Source: Sabellastarte sp. h YS-2021 (lineage: Eukaryota > Annelida > Polychaeta > Sabellida > Sabellidae). From it: DNA of 64,000 nucleotides. Numbering within the stretch: the stretch's first letter is position 1; each line of letters opens with the position of its first letter. Position numbers and translations under genes: made by a program. Location: positions 31,289,596-31,353,595 of the forward strand of contig OZ024935.1 in assembly GCA_964017235.1 (NCBI GenBank), read 5' to 3'. The notes beneath the pieces were generated by a model that saw nothing but the letters and a program-made list of their open reading frames with translations, was not told where the DNA came from and did not search any database. Below, piece by piece: positions 60,581 through 64,000 of this stretch.

Positions 60581-62849
60581 TATTAGAAACTTCAACCATC
60601 TAGTTTACCACATGCACACACTACCATACAAACTCTGATATTCAAGTTTGAAGATAATTCACTTTATATATCATAATCTTTGTTGTGATAGTGTAGAGTA
60701 ATGTTATTGCAAGGAGCTGTGCATCTTAGTCCTTCAGTCACGGGGTGAACTCACCCCCTTTCTTATCACACCTCATGTACATAAATCACTGGCTAAAGAT
60801 AGCAACTTCATTGTTTATCTTACATACCCATGTACCATATCATGCAAAACATCTGGGAAGAGCTTTTATTCCAAATCACAAATTGATGGAAAATGCACTC
60901 TCTTTTTCACTTATAAAACTTTCACTTATGCATGTATTGTTGTAAACAAATATCCAAAATGGCAAGTAATGCACAAATGAATAAATTACTTCAACCAAAA
61001 GTCATTCTATTCCTCTGATTAAATTTTATTAATTCTGATACTATCCCAATATATGTTAATACATACTTTGTCACAGTGTTACTGTCCTATAGTACCAATT
61101 TAAAAACTTCAAAACATTAACTTTTAAAATGATTCTAAAAGTATCATTCATAAAAATGCTACAGTTTTTGGTAAATCAAAACAAGCCAAAATGGTGGGGA
61201 GTCAAAAATAGTTTTGTAATTAATATCAATTTTGTATGCAGTGGAAGCGTTTGAATGAAAAACAACCATTAACTAAAAATAAATGTTTAATGGTGATGAA
61301 ATATATACACATAGGTTTTATTTAGATAAATATTCCCAACAGATATTAATGTCATTGTTTGGAATGTCACATTTTAATCATGTACTGTTTTTAACTGCTA
61401 TCAACATTTTCAATTATACTGTTAACAATGTTACTATTCTATATTTTAACTTATAAGTTGAAGTATTATGCAAACTATCACTGTATACTATTCAAAATCA
61501 CAATAACTAAATTTTCCTGTCCTTAAATATTTATACTTTCTATTCAAGACAATAATCTGACTGTTCCTATGTATATCCAGTCTATGGAACAAGTGACTTG
61601 GGGAACCTTTAAATGCTTTCTTGGATCCCCCACAACTGGTAATTTATAGCCATAAACCTTTCACCACCTGTCAGGCTTGTTTAATTTTAACTGCACAGAT
61701 AGTTATTTCAACTGTAACTTTTACAAAATTTGCTGCAGATGACAAAAATAAGCTTATTTGTAAATTCATTTTTCTGCTTTAAGTAAATCACTAGGACCAA
61801 ATTAGATTAGAATAGTAGTAAATAAGTTAAATTTCTACTATATTTTTTACTTCTGTCTTTTTTATAACTATAAAATATATAAGTAAGTAATTTACTGTAT
61901 AGTAATATAGTAATTTACTGTATACCTTTTCTAAGCTACACTACAAAACAATAGATACTGCAGGGGTGTAATTACATACACATACATGAAGAACAGGCAT
62001 CAGTGAATTTGATTTACAAATCCTCCTTCCTCTGGTTTAACCAAATTTTCACAACTAAGATCCCCATCCATGAAGGTCTAATAGTTTTTCACAATTTTGC
62101 TTTATTTTGAAATAAAGTGTATATTTAATATATTTTAGTTATAGATTAATAGAATATGATAAATTGTACTGCTTTTATTAGTGAATCATTTGTGGGGGCA
62201 TTGTGTGTAACCAACCCGCAAATTAGATATGTGTGTGATGTCCACCCATCTGTCTGTCTGTCTGTCAATATTTTGGTTTCTGTACTCTAATTCAAAGATG
62301 CCTCTGCTGATAGATTTAAAATTTGACTGGGTGTTATGACACCACCTGAGCTAGGTTGCTTTTGAAAATGGTACAGTTTATGGGATTATTCCACTGGAGC
62401 CAACCCTAGGGTCAGTTGCAAAAGTTGGGAGTCGGGGCGCAAATCCAAAAAAAAGCACGCAAAAATGTTGGGTCTGTTTCACTTCCCCAACAGGATGTAG
62501 TACATCCCGGATTGTCTGGATCTACCTCCTGAGCTAACTTGGATCGGAATGATTTTCTCCACGACAGGATGGGGAAAGACCAGCACAAGCCGTATCAAGC
62601 CCCGACAAATCGTAATAACAAACCAACAGAACTGGAGCATTTTCCCAACTCACCCCGACTGGACTGATTAACTCCTGGAGACAGAATTGATTGTCAGGAT
62701 CAAACTGAAACTATATAAATCACCTCTGGCTCTCATAATTGTATCCCTGAAAAACGGGGATACTATGAATCATGCACGTGCATCGTCCGCAGAGATTTTT
62801 TTGTGTTCAACCTACAAGTCACATTTCTTTTGGGATTTCTTTTAAACTT
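60581..62849. other. Intergenic AT-rich DNA
   Basis: No gene supported. 62250-62290 carries a short (TCTG)n run and an older unit of the 156-bp repeat that follows. Confidence 0.4.
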
Positions 62850-63450
62850 TGCAAGTGGCCACATTTTCGTTTCCGGACTTTCCAAATTCAAACTTGACAG
62901 AGAAAGAGATCACCATCATAGCTAGGTTCCTTTCGAAATTGGTGTAATTCTGTCTGTTTGTTTGTCCGTTTTTTGGTCAGTTTGTCTGTCCATCAACGTT
63001 TCCTTTTCCGGACTCTAATTCGAAAAAGCTTTGTCCGATCAAATTCAAACTTGACAGGGAAAGAGATCACCATCATAGCTAGGTTCCTTTCGAAATTGGT
63101 GTAATTCCTTTTGTTCGTTTGTCCGTTTTTTGTCCATTTGTCTGTCCATCAATATTTTTGTTTCCAAATTCTAACTCAAAAATACTTTGTCTGATCGAAT
63201 TCAAACTTGACAGGGAGATAGATCACCATCATAGCTAGGATCGTTTCAAAATTGGTGTAATTCTGTCCATTTGTTTGTCTGTTTTTTGTTCGTTTGTCTG
63301 TCTGGTCAACATTTTTGTTTCCGGACTCTAACTAAAAAATGCTTTGTCCAAATGAATTCAAACTTGACAGGGAGATAGATCACCATCATAGCTAGGTTCC
63401 ATTTGAAATTGGTGTAATTTCATCTGCTCATTTGTCCGTTTATAGAATAG
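62850..63450 (+). repeat. 156-bp tandem repeat, about four copies
   Basis: GATCACCATCATAGCTAGG recurs near 62910, 63066, 63222 and 63380, each preceded by TTCAAACTTGACAG and followed by a T-rich GTCCGTTTTTTG stretch. Non-coding. Confidence 0.88.
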
Positions 63451-63619
63451 ATTCAATTATGTAACCTAGATTACAAGTTTTACATTTCTTAGCATGTCCA
63501 ACATATTTACCTTAACTGGGTGACCTAACATTTCTTTCCTTGTTTCTAAATTTAACTAGACCTACGCATAAGAGAACCGATGCAAATTTGTATCCACCGG
63601 AAAGACAACTCACCAAAGC

Positions 63620-64000
63620 CAGTAAATCATCGATTGACCTTGAAGGAGGGGCCCAAGGTCAAAGCTAACATCAGAAGATTCCCAGCCCAAGATTTCGTAT
63701 GAGTTGGTTTTGTACTGTAAACCCCTAGGATCAATAATAAGCAAGTTATAAGCACTTTTAAGTTTGGCTATCCTCGTTTGACCTTGAAGGAGGGGCCCAA
63801 GGTCAAATCTGACCACACCAAAACATTCCCAGCTCATGATTTCCTATAGGTTGGTTTGCCATCCCAAACCTCTAGGACCAATAATAAGCGAGCTATAAAC
63901 AATTTTAAGTTTGGTTATCCTTGTATGACCTTGAAGGAGGGGCCCAAGGTCAAATCCGACCACACCAGAAGATTCCCAGCCCATGATTTCCTGTATGTTG
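63620..64000 (+). repeat. 147-bp satellite, third locus, runs off the window
   Basis: Same unit as at 50.7 and 57.2 kb (TTGACCTTGAAGGAGGGGCC, CAATAATAAGC). About two and a half units are visible and the array continues past 64000. Confidence 0.92.

Overview
The window looks like nuclear DNA of an invertebrate animal, most probably a mollusc and perhaps a bivalve. This is inferred from AT-rich sequence, spliceosomal introns with GT..AG borders, tRNA-derived SINEs, CR1/L2-type LINE remnants, DIRS-like fragments, many MITEs and extensive satellite DNA. No bacterial, organellar or CRISPR feature was seen. Host genes are sparse and mobile or tandem DNA dominates. Host genes: (1) a three-exon histidine N-acetyltransferase-like GNAT gene on + (2359-4099); (2) two related minus-strand genes for small four-helix membrane proteins with Cys-rich C termini (14807-15222 and 24500-24957), each with its ATG just after a 3' splice site; (3) possible minus-strand exons at 58109-58328 and 54494-54629, the first with an in-frame TAG; (4) a low-confidence exon at 44529-44726. 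A decayed multicopy gene with a PIN/FEN1-like domain lies at 45270-47690. 5-11 kb holds a nearly intact LTR retrotransposon (5044-10948, coding on -). It has LTRs that look almost identical, a tRNA-Pro primer site, a polypurine tract and a Gag-protease-integrase reading frame with no reverse transcriptase or RNase H. A SINE later inserted into one LTR, leaving a 15-bp target duplication. A diverged solo LTR of the same family lies at 17335-18246 in the opposite orientation. 20-22 kb and 35-36 kb hold DIRS-like gag and RT fragments. 25.8-27.0 kb is a 1.24-kb inverted-repeat element. 27278-34408 appears to be one 7.1-kb foldback-like element: 6-bp target duplication, short unique inverted termini, and then 18/21-bp tandem repeats in opposite orientation at the two ends. 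It encloses LINE 3' fragments, a SINE and a 145-bp array. 40-44.4 kb is a stack of three broken LINE copies. 48-64 kb is mostly satellites (47-, 147-, 155- and 156-bp units) and MITEs, several with clear TIRs and target duplications. Coordinates and family calls come from reading by eye; no alignment or database search was run.
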